This document shows positions 44,892 through 52,974 of a stretch of DNA of 64,000 nucleotides, in pieces. The stretch comes from Iodobacter arcticus (GTDB lineage: Bacteria > Pseudomonadota > Gammaproteobacteria > Burkholderiales > Chitinibacteraceae), in assembly GCF_042664895.1 (NCBI RefSeq), contig NZ_JBHTBQ010000009.1, forward strand, positions 62,001 through 126,000. The letters are read 5' to 3'. Position numbers and translations under genes: made by a program. The number at the start of each line of letters is the position of its first letter. The first letter of the stretch is position 1. The notes beneath the pieces are model-generated. The model was not told the DNA's origin. It saw only the letters and a program-made list of their open reading frames with translations, and searched no databases.

Positions 44892-45053
44892 CTTTGCCTC
44901 GGATTATTTCTACACTGTAAAGGTATGATTCAAGTCTACATAAGTAATATTGGGAGGGCAAAACGTTTTATCTTACCTTTGCGTGAGGAAATGTTACGTC
45001 GATCTGTTCGCGCGGGCACAAAGGCGCGCCCACCCTAAGGGATGGGAGAGTAC

Positions 45054-46568
45054 TTACGCTCCGCGATTTAGCCCAATAAAATGCTGCAATTTGGCGAGGA
45101 TTTCTGAGCGGGCAACGGGCGGGATGATGCTGTTGTCGTCGTTTAATAAAATTTGCTCTTCGGCTTGGCGTTTGACTAGCACTTCGGAGAACACGCCCGC
45201 TAGCTCGGGGCGGGAGAGGAGAATTTGCTGGAAGGATTCTTTATCAATTCGGTAGCACTCCACATTGCTACTCACCACCACGGTGGCCCGGATGGCTTCA
45301 CCCGTCATCAAGCCCATTTCGCCAAAAAAGCTACCCGGCCCCAGCTTGGTGAGTAATTTACGCTCGCCCCGGGTGGGTTGTACCCATGCTTCGGCATCCC
45401 CCTTAATGATGATATACAGCCACTCTACTTTTTCGCCTTGGCGAATCATCACGTCGCCTGCCACATAGGGCGTAAAGCGCAGCTTGTCGGCGAGGGTGTG
45501 CAGCTCTTCTTCTTTTAAGGAGGTGAGTAGCTCCAATTTTTGTAAAACAGCAAGGCGCTCTTGAGTGTGCTGCTTGTGACGGCCTTCAAAGTAGCGCTCG
45601 TTTTCCTGTGTGACGAACACTTTATATTGCGGCGCAGCCAAGCGCAGGCTGTTGCGGCGTAGCACAGCATCGATCAGGGTGCGGATTTGTGAATCGGTAG
45701 GGTCGTCGTTCAAGATATCGGTAAGCCAGTAGCGCGCGGCGTAGCGGGCATTGCCTTTTTCAACATTCATCAGCAAGCAAGAGGGCGGAGGGTCTTGGGC
45801 AACATTGGGCGGAGCGGCTTCGCGGATGGCGTTTTCTATTAGCTGCATCACTTGTGTGGGCAGGGTGTCTAGCCCTACCTCAAACCAAACCCAGCGCCGC
45901 CAAGCCAGCGGTTTGTCAACGCGCTTACCGAGTAGCTGAAACTGGCCTTTCATCAGCATGCCGTTGGGAATCATTACCGTTTCGCCGTTGCGCGTTTCAA
46001 CGCGGGTGGCTCGCCATGATAAATCGACCACCCGGCCGGTAAGATCGCCTAATTTAATCCAGTCGCCTTGCTCAATCGAATTATCTAAATGCAGTGCCAG
46101 CCCCGCCAGAATATTGCCCAGCGTATCTTGCATGGCAAAGGCCAGTACGGCGGTGATCACCGCAGAAGTGGTGACCAGCTGCCCCAATTGCAGCCCTGCT
46201 AAATGCAGGCGATAAAATACCCAGCCGATCATGGCAATGGCTTCAAGTAAGTCTTCGAGGATACGGGGGGGCTTTAGTCTGACTAAGGGGGCAAGTAGTT
46301 GAAAGAGCAGCATGCCCCAATAACGGATGATGGCAAAACCAAGCACCACCATAAAGGTTTCATGCACGGCTTTGGCGGCATTGAAGAGCTGATAACTTTC
46401 TAGTAATACACTGGAGTAAAGGCCAAGGCAGCCAAATGCCAGTAGTAAGATGCTATTAAATAAGCGATGGCGGCTGGTACGCACGCGGTAATAGAGTAGA
46501 CAGCCCAGAACAAAGCTGCTGGCAAGAAAATAGAGGAGTGTTTGTAATTCAGAGGGCTGAAAACGCAT
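45054..46568 (-). CDS. MscS-type mechanosensitive channel with cyclic-nucleotide-binding domain
   Basis: 504 residues from the ATG at 46568 (a GTG one codon earlier is possible). Four to five membrane helices lead to the MscS pore helix region and the beta domain (DTLGNILAGLALHLDNSIEQ, then GDWIKLGDLTGRVVDLSWRA and MIPNGMLMKGQF). The C-terminal ~140 residues form a cNMP-binding fold: PYVAGDVMIRQGEKVEWLYI, then GSFFGEMGLMTGEAIRATVV. This fusion suggests gating by cAMP or cGMP in addition to, or instead of, membrane tension. Transcribed alone. Confidence 0.88.
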   Translation of the reverse strand: MRFQPSELQTLLYFLASSFVLGCLLYYRVRTSRHRLFNSILLLAFGCLGLYSSVLLESYQLFNAAKAVHETFMVVLGFAIIRYWGMLLFQLLAPLVRLKPPRILEDLLEAIAMIGWVFYRLHLAGLQLGQLVTTSAVITAVLAFAMQDTLGNILAGLALHLDNSIEQGDWIKLGDLTGRVVDLSWRATRVETRNGETVMIPNGMLMKGQFQLLGKRVDKPLAWRRWVWFEVGLDTLPTQVMQLIENAIREAAPPNVAQDPPPSCLLMNVEKGNARYAARYWLTDILNDDPTDSQIRTLIDAVLRRNSLRLAAPQYKVFVTQENERYFEGRHKQHTQERLAVLQKLELLTSLKEEELHTLADKLRFTPYVAGDVMIRQGEKVEWLYIIIKGDAEAWVQPTRGERKLLTKLGPGSFFGEMGLMTGEAIRATVVVSSNVECYRIDKESFQQILLSRPELAGVFSEVLVKRQAEEQILLNDDNSIIPPVARSEILAKLQHFIGLNRGA

Positions 46569-46667
46569 CACAATATCCCAGTCTCAGGGATTAGAAAGGA
46601 AACTGCTTTCCTTGTTTGTAGCCTTTGATTGCGATGGTTGCTAGGTAATAGGTAACGGGGGTGTAGC

Positions 46668-46720
46668 TTGGGTTAGACGGTTTATTCGCAGGTTTTGGCG
46701 AATAAATCGGCGTAACCCAA
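46668..46720. repeat. Imperfect inverted repeat (cruciform-capable)
   Basis: TTGGGTTAGACGGTTTATTC (from 46668) pairs with GAATAAATCGGCGTAACCCAA (to 46720) across an 8-base loop. It lies between the promoter region of the channel gene and the end of the decarboxylase gene; no function is known. Confidence 0.6.
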
Positions 46721-46740
46721 CATGCTCAGATGAAAAGAGC

Positions 46741-46768
46741 GGTGCGAAACAATGTAGTGTTCCGCACC
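46741..46768 (-). terminator. Terminator hairpin downstream of the decarboxylase gene
   Basis: GGTGCGAAACA and TGTTCCGCACC form an 11-bp stem with one mismatch; on the minus strand it is followed by GCTCTTTTC. It starts ten bases after the decarboxylase stop. Confidence 0.7.
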
Positions 46769-46777
46769 TTACAAAAA

Positions 46778-49042
46778 CTACGGCCTTACACAATCCATAA
46801 AGTAGCGGGTTTCGCCGTTACTCTTGTCTGCCACCAAGCCGTGAATATAGGTTTCAAAGCCGGGGAAGCGTTTGTTGAAATCTCGGGCAAAGCGGAGGTA
46901 ATCAACGATGGTCTTGTTGAATACTTCACCTGGAATCAAAAGCGGAATGCCTGGCGGGTATGGAGTCAGCATCACGGCCGTAATGCGGCCTTCTAGCTCG
47001 TCGATGGCTACGCGGTCAATCTCGCGGTGCGCCATTTTGGCGAAAGCCTTGGCGGGCTTCATGGCCGGTTCCATATTGGATAAGTACATATCAGTGGTCA
47101 GGCGTGCCACGTCGTGGGAGCGATAAATACCATGGATTTGCTGACAAAGTTCTTTAAGGCCAATACGCTCATATTGCGGATACTGGGCAATAAATTTCGG
47201 CAGAATGCGCCATAGCGGGGCATTTTTATCGTAATCGTCTTTGAATTGCTGTAAGGCGGCCACGAGAGTATTCCAGCGGCCCTTGGTAATGCCGATGGTG
47301 AACATAATAAAGAAGGAATACAGGCCGCACTTCTCGATCACCACACCGTGCTCAGCCAAGTATTTGGTGATAATGCTGGCTGGAATCCCTTCGTCAGAGA
47401 ACTTGCCGTCTAAATCCAAGCCAGGGGTCAGAATGGTAGCTTTGATCGGGTCGAGCATATTAAAGCCGTCGGCAATATCGCCAAAGCCGTGCCAGTTGTC
47501 GCCAGATTTCAGCATCCAAGCATCACGGTGATCCAAGCCTTCGTCGGTCAGATCATCCGGTCCCCAGACGGTAAACCACCATTCATCACCGTATTCTTCG
47601 TTCACTTTGCGCATGGCACGGCGGAAATCTAGCGCCTCAACCAAGGATTCTTCAACCAAAGCCGTGCCACCCGGCGCTTCCATCATGGCCGCTGCCACAT
47701 CGCAAGAGGCAATGATGGAGTATTGCGGGCTGGTGGAGGTGTGCATTAAGTAAGCTTCGTTGAATAAATCACGATCTAGCTTACGGTTTTCTGGGTCTTG
47801 AATCAGAATCTGCGAAGCTTGGCTTAAACCTGCCAGCAGCTTATGCGTGGATTGGGTAGAGAACACCATCGATTCTTTGCAGCGTGGGCGATCTTCGCCA
47901 ATGGCGTGGTAATCACCATAAAACTCGTGGAAAGCGGCGTGTGGCAGCCAAGCTTCATCGAAGTGCAAGCTGTCTATTTCGCCATCGAGCATGCCTTTGA
48001 TTTCTTCGACGTTATACATAATGCCGTCGTAAGTAGACTGGGTAATGGTCAGAATACGCGGCTTGAAATTAGGATCGGCCAGTAGTTTTTCACGCGCAAA
48101 TGGGTTATCCATCATCTTTTTGCGGATGTTTTCTGGCTCAAATTCGCTTTTTGGAATCGGGCCGATAATGCCGTAGTGATTGCGTGTTGGCATGAGGAAC
48201 ACCGGTACCGCGCCCATCATCATGATGGAGTGCAGAATCGATTTATGGCAGTTACGATCCACCACCACCACATCACCCGGCGCAACAGTCGAGTGCCAAA
48301 CAATTTTGTTGGAAGTGGAAGTGCCGTTGGTTACAAAGAACAAGTGGTCGGCATTAAAAATACGGGCCGCATTGCGCTCGGAAGCGGCAATCGGGCCGGT
48401 ATGATCCAGCAACTGGCCGAGTTCTTCTACCGCATTACAAACGTCGGCACGCAGCATGTTTTCGCCAAAGAATTGGTGAAACATTTGCCCAACCGGCGAT
48501 TTCAAAAACGCCACGCCACCCGAGTGCCCCGGGCAGTGCCAGCTATAAGAGCCATCCTGGGCGTAATTGGTTAGCGCGCGGAAAAACGGCGGAGCCAAGG
48601 TATCCAGATAGCTTTTTGCTTCGCGGATAATATGGCGGGCGACAAATTCAGGTGTGTCTTCGTGCATATGAATAAAACCGTGTAATTCGCGCAACACATC
48701 ATTAGGAATGTGGCGCGAAGTGCGGGTCTCACCATAGATATAAATGGGGATGTCTGGATTGCGGCGGCGAATTTCGGCCACAAAGCTGCGCAAGCTCGTC
48801 AGTGCTTCGTGGGTTTCTTCGGGGGAGCCGCCACCAAATTCTTCATCGTCTATCGATAAAATAAAGCCGGAGGCACGGCTTTGCTGCTGCGCAAATGAGG
48901 TTAAATCGCCGTAGCTGGTATAACCAACTACGTCTCTGCCCTCGGCCTCAATGGCCGCCGCTAATTCACGAATACCGGAACCACTGGTGTTCTCGGTGCG
49001 GAAATCTTCATCGATGATGATGATAGGGAAGTAAAAACGCAT
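46778..49042 (-). CDS. Orn/Lys/Arg decarboxylase, biodegradative fold-type I
   Basis: 754 residues. Start at 49042 (MRFYFPIIIIDEDF) with AAGGA upstream; the frame eight codons longer lacks support. The N-terminal 'wing' receiver-like domain is followed by the PLP core: the Schiff-base lysine is Lys401 in QSTHKLLAGLSQ, with HCPGHSGG, FFVTNGTSTSNK and LHFDEAWLPHAAF. It produces cadaverine, putrescine or agmatine with proton consumption; the substrate cannot be decided. No antiporter gene is adjacent, unlike inducible acid-resistance operons, so constitutive LdcC-like activity is possible. Confidence 0.9.
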   Translation of the reverse strand: MRFYFPIIIIDEDFRTENTSGSGIRELAAAIEAEGRDVVGYTSYGDLTSFAQQQSRASGFILSIDDEEFGGGSPEETHEALTSLRSFVAEIRRRNPDIPIYIYGETRTSRHIPNDVLRELHGFIHMHEDTPEFVARHIIREAKSYLDTLAPPFFRALTNYAQDGSYSWHCPGHSGGVAFLKSPVGQMFHQFFGENMLRADVCNAVEELGQLLDHTGPIAASERNAARIFNADHLFFVTNGTSTSNKIVWHSTVAPGDVVVVDRNCHKSILHSIMMMGAVPVFLMPTRNHYGIIGPIPKSEFEPENIRKKMMDNPFAREKLLADPNFKPRILTITQSTYDGIMYNVEEIKGMLDGEIDSLHFDEAWLPHAAFHEFYGDYHAIGEDRPRCKESMVFSTQSTHKLLAGLSQASQILIQDPENRKLDRDLFNEAYLMHTSTSPQYSIIASCDVAAAMMEAPGGTALVEESLVEALDFRRAMRKVNEEYGDEWWFTVWGPDDLTDEGLDHRDAWMLKSGDNWHGFGDIADGFNMLDPIKATILTPGLDLDGKFSDEGIPASIITKYLAEHGVVIEKCGLYSFFIMFTIGITKGRWNTLVAALQQFKDDYDKNAPLWRILPKFIAQYPQYERIGLKELCQQIHGIYRSHDVARLTTDMYLSNMEPAMKPAKAFAKMAHREIDRVAIDELEGRITAVMLTPYPPGIPLLIPGEVFNKTIVDYLRFARDFNKRFPGFETYIHGLVADKSNGETRYFMDCVRP

Positions 49043-49137
49043 GGCAAAATCCTTGCAAACTAACAATTACTACAAAGGACGGCAAAGCCGGAAAGGCGCG
49101 TATATTAATCCCAAAATGTGTAGATATGTGGTGAAAA

Positions 49138-49386
49138 ATGAAAACAATTGCCATCTGTGTAAATCGGCGCCTAAGTGGCCAGCCATCTTGTGCCGCCAGA
49201 GGCAGCGAAGCGCTGGCGCAAGCCCTGGAAATGGTGACAAAAATGCACGCCGATGTAAGGATAATTCGCCTGCCTTGCATGGGTGCATGCGAGGTGGGGC
49301 CAAACGTAAAAGTGGTTGGCGGGGATCTTTATCATGGCGTGGATTTAGCCATGTTGCCGCTGATTTTGGAGGAGGTTGGGGTGTAG
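49138..49386 (+). CDS. Thioredoxin-like [2Fe-2S] ferredoxin-type protein
   Basis: 82 residues. Four cysteines are spaced C7-x10-C18...C47-x3-C51, the pattern of thioredoxin-fold [2Fe-2S] proteins, and VKVVGGDLYHGV near the end matches the fold. Such proteins act as small electron carriers or as parts of hydrogenase or cobalamin pathways; no partner gene is adjacent. It diverges from the decarboxylase gene with a 95-base gap. GGTGAAAA lies just before the ATG. Confidence 0.8.
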   Translation: MKTIAICVNRRLSGQPSCAARGSEALAQALEMVTKMHADVRIIRLPCMGACEVGPNVKVVGGDLYHGVDLAMLPLILEEVGV

Positions 49387-49401
49387 GGCTGTTATCCAAG
49401 G

Positions 49402-49463
49402 GAAACCCAAATCTTGAACCACGGAGGCCACAGAGAACACGGAATTTCACGGAGAAAACCAAA
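49402..49463. repeat. CCACGGAG-family repeat, left arm only, copy E
   Basis: AAACCCAAATCTTGAACCAC followed by GGAGGCCACAGAGAACACGG matches the left arm of copy A at 8133. The right arm is absent, and a second repeat family starts directly afterwards. Confidence 0.75.
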
Positions 49464-49464
49464 C

Positions 49465-49527
49465 CGTAGGGCGTACTCGAAGCATTGCTTACGGTTTATT
49501 AGTAAGTAATGCGCAGTACGCCACCCT
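49465..49527. repeat. GTAGGGCGTACTCGAAGC-family repeat, short copy
   Basis: GTAGGGCGTACTCGAAGC at 49466 and GCGCAGTACGCC near its end repeat words of the element at 9791-9930. A small hairpin (GCTTAC...GTAAGT) lies in the middle. Confidence 0.7.
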
Positions 49528-49577
49528 ATATGAGTCAAGTTAAGCATGGGCGACATGCCTGCCCTGCAAATATTTCC

Positions 49578-50282
49578 CTAACACACCCCAATCTTTTTCC
49601 ACTGCCCAGCCGCCATATCCGGTGTGATATCGCTGCCGGGGCAGCCGCTCTCTAGTGTGCACTGATACAGGCTATTGCCAAACTTTGCCCATGCCCCCCA
49701 GAGCAAATCTTTTTTTGCCACCCACGCATAGGCGCAAGCGTCGCTGGGTGGGCTGGGTAAATCGCTAAGGGACGACCAGTTAATCTGACTGCTGAGGGTG
49801 ATGTATTGCGTTTCACCGTAGCTGTCTTGCCAGTCCAGGACAACTTGTACACTGCGTTCTACTTGGTAGAGTTTTTGCGGATCGGGCAAGGTGGCTGCGG
49901 TGGGCGGGTTTTTGGCGATGGGCGGGCAGCCAAAATCGGGCGCAATGGGGGCAGGCAGGCTGATGTCTTTGATGAGGGTAATGCGGCGGTAGCTGGCTGT
50001 TTGTCTCTGGATATTTTCTAGCTCGGCATTTTCTGAGCCCTTGCTGCTATTCACGCTTATTCCACCGGATACAGAACTGCTGCGTGGGCATAGATTACTT
50101 TGGCGCAGTTTCTCAAGCTTGTCTTGCGCCAAAAACAGCGCTTCATTGCGGTTTTGAGCGATGCTATTATTTTTTAGGGCATTGCTTTGTAAGGCATTCA
50201 GGGCAAGAGCGGCCACGCCGATGATTAATACGGTGATGAGTACTTCTACCATAGAGAAACCGTTTTGCTTAGGGCTTAGCAT
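49578..50282 (-). CDS. PilV-like minor pilin with C-terminal chitin-binding-like domain
   Basis: 234 residues. A class-IV prepilin leader is followed by G|FSMVEVLITVLIIGVAALAL, with Glu+5 present. The C-terminal ~50 residues (from about 183: CAYAWVAKKDLLWGAWAKFG, then NSLYQC and QWKKIGVC) have the Cys/Trp/Tyr pattern of CBM5/12 chitin-binding modules. Minor pilins sit at the pilus tip, so this could make the pilus bind chitin or other glycans. It overlaps the preceding PilX-like gene by seven bases and ends the operon. Confidence 0.78.
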   Translation of the reverse strand: MLSPKQNGFSMVEVLITVLIIGVAALALNALQSNALKNNSIAQNRNEALFLAQDKLEKLRQSNLCPRSSSVSGGISVNSSKGSENAELENIQRQTASYRRITLIKDISLPAPIAPDFGCPPIAKNPPTAATLPDPQKLYQVERSVQVVLDWQDSYGETQYITLSSQINWSSLSDLPSPPSDACAYAWVAKKDLLWGAWAKFGNSLYQCTLESGCPGSDITPDMAAGQWKKIGVC

Positions 50283-51616
50283 TTGCCATCCTTACAGAAA
50301 TCATGCCAGCTGCCCAGCTTATTGCCGCTAAGATTGCCGCCTGCGTTGGCTCCGATAAACATCCGCTCATCATAAGCAATATTGATCGAGCCTTCCGAGC
50401 CAGAGCCGGGTCTGTGCGCGCAAGCGCCATACATGCAGTCGCCCGGTGTTTTATCAAACACAGCACCCGTTACGCCTTCAAGATCGCCATTTACGGCCAT
50501 TGCACCCAAGACTTGAATAATGCCGTTAAAGTGGTTGGTAAAGAGCATGCCGCTAATGGTGCTGCTGTTAGATACCATATTGCCGCCTGCGCCACCGGCG
50601 GTAAGCGCTGTGCTACCAAAGCCGCCCACTACCACAATGGCGGGGGAAAGGCTGGGGTAGCTGCTACCGATAATGCAGTCTTTAGGTGGTGTGAAATCGC
50701 CGTTAATCCAGATCAGGCCAGTGGCAGCGGGGCAGCTGCTTACGGTATTGCTGCCATTTTCTGGATTGATTTGTGTGGCCTGTTTTTTAAAATCGCTTGG
50801 ACTCATACCAAAGACGGCGGCAAAAAGTTGGGTATTGGATAAATTGGCCAATGGGGCGTTATTGCTGCTATCTGGAGTGAGTGGTGCCCCCCAATAGGTA
50901 AAATCACCGCCTGTTGATACATTGCATAGTGGCTTGGGCTGACCAGAATGAGGGTCGAGCGACATACTGCCGCTCATATCTACATGCCCCTTGATGGTGA
51001 GGGCAATTTTTTTAGGATTAAATTCGGCTTTACGCGGAATATCAAAGCCACGCCTAACCACTGCGGCCGTTTGATCGCTGCCGGTGTTGGCGCAAAAAGG
51101 CGCTTGCTCGCTGCTTTCATCGGCGCACCCCTCACTGCTTACCATGCCGGTTTTTAAATCAACACTGCTGCGCCATGCGGTATTGTCAGCATTGATTTCC
51201 TGAGTGCCTATTTTTTGAAAGAGACTGCCGGTTTTTTTTGAAAAAATATAATTATTTTTTTTGAATTGTTCAGAGTAATCATAGGAATCACTATTCACCG
51301 CTACGCTATCCCAGCCACAGTTATTTGTGCCGGGTGCAGGTGGGATTGATGATGTTACTTTTTTTAAAATAATACCGTCGTGATTGGCATTTAAATTAAT
51401 AGCTTCAATATCCCGGCGCATTTGCAATAAGGTCGCTTGTGCTCCCGCTTCTGCCGCTTCAAAAGCCTGCACTTGCTGGTAATGATTGACTGATGTTTTT
51501 TGAAAAACATAGCTATTTTTATTGGTAGATAAAACAAAAACCGTGGCAATTAAAGTGAGTACCAGGGTCACCGTGAGTGCGGCAACGCCTTTTTGATGAA
51601 ATAGGATGTTCATCAT
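50276..51616 (-). CDS. PilX-like pilus-assembly protein with long C-terminal region
   Basis: 446 residues. The N-terminus (HQKGVAALTVTLVLTLIATV) matches the PilX_N type, a hydrophobic helix without the usual Glu+5. The rest is beta-rich with repeated small Gly/Asn segments (GHVDMSGSMSLDPHSGQP, AVNGDLEGVTGAVF) and many cysteines. PilX-type proteins help initiate pili and mediate adhesion. It lies six bases downstream of the PilW-like gene and overlaps the PilV-like gene; part of a four-gene minor-pilin operon. Confidence 0.75.
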   Translation of the reverse strand: MMNILFHQKGVAALTVTLVLTLIATVFVLSTNKNSYVFQKTSVNHYQQVQAFEAAEAGAQATLLQMRRDIEAINLNANHDGIILKKVTSSIPPAPGTNNCGWDSVAVNSDSYDYSEQFKKNNYIFSKKTGSLFQKIGTQEINADNTAWRSSVDLKTGMVSSEGCADESSEQAPFCANTGSDQTAAVVRRGFDIPRKAEFNPKKIALTIKGHVDMSGSMSLDPHSGQPKPLCNVSTGGDFTYWGAPLTPDSSNNAPLANLSNTQLFAAVFGMSPSDFKKQATQINPENGSNTVSSCPAATGLIWINGDFTPPKDCIIGSSYPSLSPAIVVVGGFGSTALTAGGAGGNMVSNSSTISGMLFTNHFNGIIQVLGAMAVNGDLEGVTGAVFDKTPGDCMYGACAHRPGSGSEGSINIAYDERMFIGANAGGNLSGNKLGSWHDFCKDGKC

Positions 51617-51621
51617 GATGC

Positions 51622-52242
51622 TTATTCTTGTAGAAAAGGGCGGTTACGTAATTGTACATTCTGATTTAAATGCACTTTGAATTTTCCTGCATTATCCGTG
51701 GCTTCTAAATCAATATCTAAATTGCTGATTACTTCTTTAATCTCGCTGCCTTGTTTTTCAAAAGTGCTGTGAGGTGTAATTTTGAATTGTGTAATCAGTA
51801 TATTACGCTCGCTGTTTAATGCCTGCCACTCCCCGTTGTTACAGCTGCTGGCGTCACTGGATGTCAGCATTTTAACCAAGCCTTTGCCATCTTTGGCTTG
51901 GCTGAACTGAAAGCCATGAGTGTCTTGCTTAGGGAAATCTGGATTATGGTAATTAAATAAAATACAGCTCTGGCTCGCCGTATTATTGAGCCATATTTTA
52001 CGCATATTGGGTATTTCATTAGCATCAGGGTGATAGCCTGCGCGGCGAAGATCACGGCTAATTAAAGACAGCATGGCTTGTGTATCCTGCTGCAAAATAA
52101 TATTGCGCTGGGTATCGGTGCTGGTAAATAAATTAGTCAGCGATAAGCTCGATATTCCCACCAGCAGTAGCAGCCCCATTGCGGTAGCAAGCATCATTTC
52201 AATTAAAGATAAGCCACGTTGTGAATAAAGCTTCAAACGCAT
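51622..52242 (-). CDS. PilW-like minor pilin
   Basis: 206 residues. Prepilin motif G|LSLIEMMLATAMGLLLLVG with Glu+5 and a long hydrophobic helix, then SRDLRRAGYHPDANE, the PilW hallmark. Starts inside the end of the upstream FimT/GspH gene (10-base overlap) and is followed by the PilX-like gene. Expected to be cleaved by PilD and built into the pilus tip complex. Confidence 0.83.
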   Translation of the reverse strand: MRLKLYSQRGLSLIEMMLATAMGLLLLVGISSLSLTNLFTSTDTQRNIILQQDTQAMLSLISRDLRRAGYHPDANEIPNMRKIWLNNTASQSCILFNYHNPDFPKQDTHGFQFSQAKDGKGLVKMLTSSDASSCNNGEWQALNSERNILITQFKITPHSTFEKQGSEIKEVISNLDIDLEATDNAGKFKVHLNQNVQLRNRPFLQE

Positions 52243-52757
52243 TCTGCATACCCTCCGAAGGAGATACTACCCTGGGGCCGGCATAGGGTGGATAAGCCTG
52301 TGGCGGTAATTTGTAATTGCAGCTGGTATTGCCCAGATTGAAAGTTAATAAATTGCTGCTGGGTAAAATTAGGCAGGCCATTGAAATTATGGAATTTATT
52401 TTCTTTTAAGGCGTCGCTCAAAGAGTGTAATTCAACGCCTTTATGTTCTTCTGATGTCTGCTGGCGTAGCAAAGTGCTACCTTCGCTACAGGGCGTGATG
52501 GTACAAATTTGTAATGACCAATTCTGATTGTTTTGGCGCTTTGCCACATAAAAAACAGCGGGGCTGCGTGCTCCACCAAATTTAACTGCCGTGCTGCGGG
52601 CAAATAACCAATCATTTTGCGCTTCTAAAACGGCACTTTGCAGGCGATAGCGCTGCAACATCCCTGTAAAGCCGGGAATGGCAATGCTAAGCACAATACC
52701 CAGCACAATCAGGGTAACCATCAGTTCAATTAAATTAAAAGCATATTGTTTACGCAT
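52233..52757 (-). CDS. FimT/GspH-like minor pilin
   Basis: 174 residues from the ATG at 52757, giving a short basic leader and the prepilin site A|FNLIELMVTLIVLGIVLSIA; the residue before cleavage is Ala rather than the usual Gly. The following helix and the globular part (DWLFARSTAVKFGG) fit GspH/FimT. The open frame runs 13 codons further upstream without a ribosome site. First gene of the second minor-pilin operon. Confidence 0.78.
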   Translation of the reverse strand: MRKQYAFNLIELMVTLIVLGIVLSIAIPGFTGMLQRYRLQSAVLEAQNDWLFARSTAVKFGGARSPAVFYVAKRQNNQNWSLQICTITPCSEGSTLLRQQTSEEHKGVELHSLSDALKENKFHNFNGLPNFTQQQFINFQSGQYQLQLQITATGLSTLCRPQGSISFGGYAECV

Positions 52758-52943
52758 AAATGAATTTTTTGTGCGGCTGTTGTAGAGGTATAGCATCGGG
52801 CGTATCAGTTAAAGGCGTTTATTGCGATGAGGGTGCTTGTGGCAGGCGGGGGGTGTTTAATAAAGGGAGCGGATTCTACTCTTAAAACAGCAAAAACGTT
52901 GTTGGATCAGATCAAAGGCTTTGCTTGTCATCAATGTAAATCA

Positions 52944-52968
52944 GCCCCACAAATCTGATTTGTGGGGC
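52944..52968 (-). terminator. Terminator-like hairpin between the two minor-pilin operons
   Basis: A palindrome of GCCCCACAAATC and GATTTGTGGGGC sharing a central T; practically a 10-bp stem with a small loop. It follows the last gene of the first pilin operon but lacks a T tract. Confidence 0.65.
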
Positions 52969-52974
52969 CGAGGC

